From contig CP136066.1 of the NCBI GenBank assembly GCA_032622095.1, forward strand, positions 115,839,319 through 115,903,318: a stretch of DNA of 64,000 bases, in the 5' to 3' direction. Position numbers and translations under genes: made by a program. Shown here in pieces: positions 60,569-64,000 of the stretch; within the stretch, counting starts at the first letter, position 1, and each line of letters starts with the position of its first letter. This DNA comes from Siphonodentalium dalli. Lineage: Eukaryota > Mollusca > Scaphopoda > Gadilida > Siphonodentaliidae. Below the pieces are notes generated by a model, which was not told the DNA's origin, made no database searches, and worked only from the letters and a program-made list of their open reading frames with translations.

Positions 60569-61166
60569 TTAAAGGGGTACTGTACCCAATATGTTGTTGT
60601 TGGTTTCTATAATCCCCGAGTCGGAGAATAAGGTAACAACTTTTCCATTCTTTGAAAGTCTGTTGAATACGAAGTAGTGTTACGGGTGGCAAATTTACCG
60701 GAATGCAAAAATACAAATTGTCGTTGTCGAGTAATTTTTGTACAGTTTTCAACCAAATGAATCAAATAAAAAATATATTATATGCATAGTAGTCCCATAT
60801 ACTCATTTAAGTTATTGTATCGTCACTAGTCAATGAGTGGCTTGAGTTTTCTCCCCGTATAAGCATAATGTTTCAAACGACCGTGTGTGCAATGGGTTTA
60901 CTAATCCAGTATCCCTCAATTAATTTGATTACGTTTTGTACACGGAAATTCGTATTTTAATTTACGCCATTTTATGGCTCCAGCCATAAATTCAATTTAT
61001 ATTAAATTATTAACTTTTAAATTATTAAATTTTCAGATAGCCTATTAACCTGAGCGTTTACAGAATACATCTTCGACTCAAATTACTTATGTTTCTATAA
61101 AGTATCGATAATAGATCGTTGTTATCACCGGAAATTTATTGTAAATGGCGTACAGTACCCCTTTAA
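60569..61166. mobile_element. TTAA MITE, copy 1
   Basis: TTAA at 60569-60572 and 61163-61166 bounds a 0.6-kb element with terminal inverted repeats AGGGGTACTGTAC-CCA at the left and GGCGTACAGTACCCCT at the right. TTAA target sites are typical of piggyBac-type transposition. It has no coding capacity. The left terminus has diverged slightly. Confidence 0.88.
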
Positions 61167-61752
61167 AGGGGTACTGTACGCCAAATGTTGGTGTTGGTTT
61201 CTATAGTCTCAGAGTCGGAGAATAAGGTAACAATTTTTTCATTATTTGAAAGTCTGTTGAGTACGAAGTAGTGTAACGGATGACAAATTTACCGGAATGC
61301 AAAAATACAAATTGTCGTTGTCGAGTAATTTTTGTACAGTTTTCAACCAAATGAATCAAATAAAAGTTATATTATAGGCATACTAGTCCCATATAATCAT
61401 TTAAGTTATTGTATCGTCGCTAGTCAGTGGGTGGCTTGAGTGTTCTCCCCGTATCATCATAATATTTAAGCGATCGTGTGTGCGATTGGTTTAGCAATCC
61501 AGTATCCCTCAATTAATTTATTTGATTACGGAAATTCGTAATTTAATTGACGCCATTTTATGGCTCCAGTCATAAATTCAATTTATATCAAATTATTAAC
61601 TTTTAAATTATTAAATTTTAAGATAACCTATTAACCTGAGCGTTTACAGAATACATCTTCGACTCAAATTACTTATGTTTCTATATATTATCGATATTAG
61701 ATCGTTGTTGTCACCGGAAATTTAATGAAAATGGCGTACAGTACCCCTTTAA
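61163..61752. mobile_element. TTAA MITE, copy 2, same orientation and sharing a TTAA with copy 1
   Basis: AGGGGTACTGTACGCCA follows the shared TTAA at 61163-61166 and the element ends GGCGTACAGTACCCCTTTAA at 61752. The inside matches copy 1 at about 90% (TCGGAGAATAAGGTAACAA, ATTGTCGTTGTCGAGTAATT, GAGCGTTTACAGAATACATC). Confidence 0.9.
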
Positions 61753-62173
61753 GGCTGCAAAAACAAAATATTTCAATGTATGAAACGGCCCTTGGGAGCA
61801 TCCAACTCTGTGGATATATTTTGGCAAGTATAAAGACGTGGTTGCAGTGACGGTGAGTGGCTATATATATATTCCACTTACGTCTTAAGAGGAATAATTC
61901 TATATTACAACATAGACAGTTATATATGACATACGGTACTTTATTTTATATGGATATGTATTAAGGCGTAGCAACTCTATGTCTCTGGTTTAATAATATT
62001 TCTAGACTTATATATGGTATATATTTCATTATTCGGAGCAAGTTATATATTCAACTTGTCGAAGTTTTTATTAAGCTCTCAAAATCACGTATTCGATTTC
62101 AAACAGGGTGGTCTAATTTAACTAATTTTATTATGTCTATTTTAATTAATTTGCCGACTTTATTCTATTCAAG

Positions 62174-62269
62174 GACAAAATATTGGAACTGCTCTAACAT
62201 TCCCTGTATCAGGTGTGTTGTGTCAGTACGGCTTCGACGGTGGATGGCCATCAATTTTCTACTTGTTTG
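62174..62269 (+). CDS. SLC17-family transporter, exon with TM5
   Basis: Acceptor TTCTATTCAAG ends at 62173, donor GTAGGT starts at 62270; two bases, 31 codons and one base (phase 1 at both ends, matching the previous exon). It reads GQNIGTALTFPVSGVLCQYGFDGGWPSIFYLFG. The G-x-x-x-G-x-x-x-x-x-P-x-S-G-x-L segment and the WPSIFYLFG end match the TM5-TM6 region of sialin/VGLUT-type proteins. Confidence 0.9.
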
Positions 62270-64000
62270 GTAGGTATATGTATAACTAATTATATTATCA
62301 CCTGATATACAAGCGATTGAATAGCGGAAGATACTTTATCGGGGTTCACCACGATTAGATAGCTCTTTAAAAATCACTTATTCGGTCTTTAAAAATCACA
62401 TTAACGCTCTTTAATTATGTTTTTATTTCTGAATAACTCCGTTATTTAGACAATATAAATGCCCACCTTTCGATTAAATCTTGATATTTTGAAATAGTAT
62501 CCTAACATCGCATGGCTCTTGTTACTCAGATTAAATTCCAATCGCTATCCAATCGTGAACCCCGATTAAGTGTTGTTTTATATATAATCCCTTAGATTAG
62601 GACTTCACGTTCTAGGCTAGGTAACAATCGAAGGAAGAAGACAGGTGAGTGCATGGTGGTAATCTTCGGAGTGTATCGTTAGAGGTCTCATAGAGCGGTA
62701 TCATTTGAGTTCTTACCTTAGACGAAAATAGGGACAATATTTGGCTAGAAAATATCCAGACCTGTATATTAAAATGCTGATTTAGTTATGAAAAGTAGTG
62801 ACGTTTGTTATAGTGTATAGTTGTAAGAAAATCCTCACTAAATATCAATTTAGAAATAATTATCGTGACCAGTGCAATTCTAGTATGTCTCATTGTTGCA
62901 GTATGTAACTTTTATGACCGCGTTAATTGATTTCGATATTTAGGTATGAACAATGGCTGGGCCACTCTTGAATATTTTATTGCGGGAACACAATGCATAA
63001 CATACCAGTTAACATTGCTAAAAGTATGTCTCAGTTAGAAGGTCGTATATCGGGTATGTATTTAATCCGATTTGTAGATTTTTTGGGTCAGCTTTCTGGT
63101 GTGCTGAATGAGAAATCTGCAGTGATAATATTTTGCCGTAGTTGTAATAATTTGAAGAATTCGTTGTTTTAACGGAATTATGAGGTGGTACATTCATGAA
63201 ACCAACATATTTTATATTATAATTTATATATATATATGTCTAATAATAGGATCTTGAGGGCTTTACCATTTTTGACTATGGTTTTCTTGGTACTTCTGTC
63301 CTAAGTAATACTGGAATCTATCCATGAGATTTAGTGCATCGTCGGTTATACTCTGATGCAATAATGTACCAGGGATGTCGGCATGGATGGGGCGAGCACA
63401 GCATTCTGCTACACCACGTATTGGCTGTATGATATATAACATATCAGTAAATTGCATTCACAAATAATAACTGTTTATTGACATTTACTTATTGAAGTTA
63501 TCTATACTAATAAAACTCAATTTTGTTTGTTTGTTTGAAAGCACCAATAATTATTTCTTATATATATGATATGTCGATTGGCTAGAGGCGACGAAACGGT
63601 TGTACCATCAGAGTTGAAAATGTGTACATATGGGTTATTTCACCCTGTGAATCTTTTTAAATAGGTCCCGTTGACATCAGATGCATTAGTAGGGCACTAC
63701 TAATTAATTTAACTCGGCTTGCAAATGTTATAGCACGAGTCCTGTTGATTTATCTAAGTACATGTACACTGATGGTTAGCATTATACGGTTATTGGAAGT
63801 GCAGTCCTACGGAAGGAATCCTGAGGCAACATCGAAATTCCCTATTACACCGTAGGAAGTATCTTAATAGTTTCCATGTACAATTTAGGCACGCGGTACG
63901 TGTATCACAACATTCGATGTTGCAGTCATTTCCTTAGAGGAAATAAATCAATAAATCGACAAATAACCTTAATGGCTAATGTGTGACAACCAATTGTCTT
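62270..64000 (+). other. SLC17 intron and downstream; remaining exons not found
   Basis: The rest of the transporter (about 250-300 residues in the family) is not recognisable here and should lie beyond the window, unless the gene is truncated. An exon-like relic sits at 63215-63300. Confidence 0.5.
63215..63300 (+). pseudogene. Possible relic or fragment of a later SLC17 exon (copy 2)
   Basis: The frame reads SNNRILRALPFLTMVFLVLLS then a stop, matching 57858-57915 in sequence and sharing the upstream ATTATAATTTATAT. TAATAG at about 63243-63248 could be an acceptor. The region that should precede this helix in the protein is missing, so a working exon is unlikely. Confidence 0.3.

Overview
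The window looks like AT-rich, repeat-dense nuclear DNA from an invertebrate animal. Evidence: a split gene of the animal SLC17 transporter family with consensus GT-AG introns, several different non-LTR retrotransposons (LINEs), foldback elements, MITEs and microsatellites, and no bacterial-style gene packing. A lophotrochozoan or another marine invertebrate would fit, but the species cannot be told from the sequence.

Layout. 1-4803: left copy of a segmental duplication whose right copy is 22664-28492. Each holds the 5' part of a minus-strand LINE (here LINE-A), the end of a GC-rich repeat (here the TCCGGG repeat), and a foldback element built of about 170-bp repeats (FB1). 4804-6060: simple repeats. 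6060-18560: a second minus-strand LINE (LINE-B) in three pieces. A 3.5-kb segment with 77-bp terminal inverted repeats (6311-9823) splits its C-terminal end. A 5.2-kb block (11255-16420) carrying a plus-strand CR1-like LINE (LINE-C), with a 2A-like motif, splits its reverse transcriptase and is flanked by 0.59-kb near-identical direct repeats. 18561-19319 and 25393-25560: the TCCGGG repeat, opened by LINE-A copy 2 (19320-25392) with an apparent 8-bp target duplication. That LINE is itself broken by two insertions, one (24121-25124) carrying an unfamiliar basic/acidic-repeat ORF with a 9-bp target duplication and an empty site in the left copy.

29635-34757: a 5.1-kb inverted duplication (FB2) with repeated ATGGCGGCC motifs. 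35-43 kb: no recognisable gene, but a cluster of eight copies of a 13-14 nt motif (37196-38290) and a tandem duplication. 43194-62269: four in-order, in-phase exons of an SLC17 (sialin/vesicular glutamate/phosphate-type) transporter, covering about the first third to half of the protein. Its 13.3-kb second visible intron holds the TCCGGG array, a truncated LINE (LINE-D), a third foldback element (FB3), and a strong hairpin. The third intron holds two back-to-back TTAA MITEs.

The only likely functional gene is the SLC17 transporter. The rest is nested mobile DNA whose insertion order can partly be read. Nothing here is shown to be a new working system. The best candidates for something undescribed are the 24.1-kb insertion, the shared foldback architecture, the 0.59-kb flanking duplication and the 37-38 kb motif cluster.
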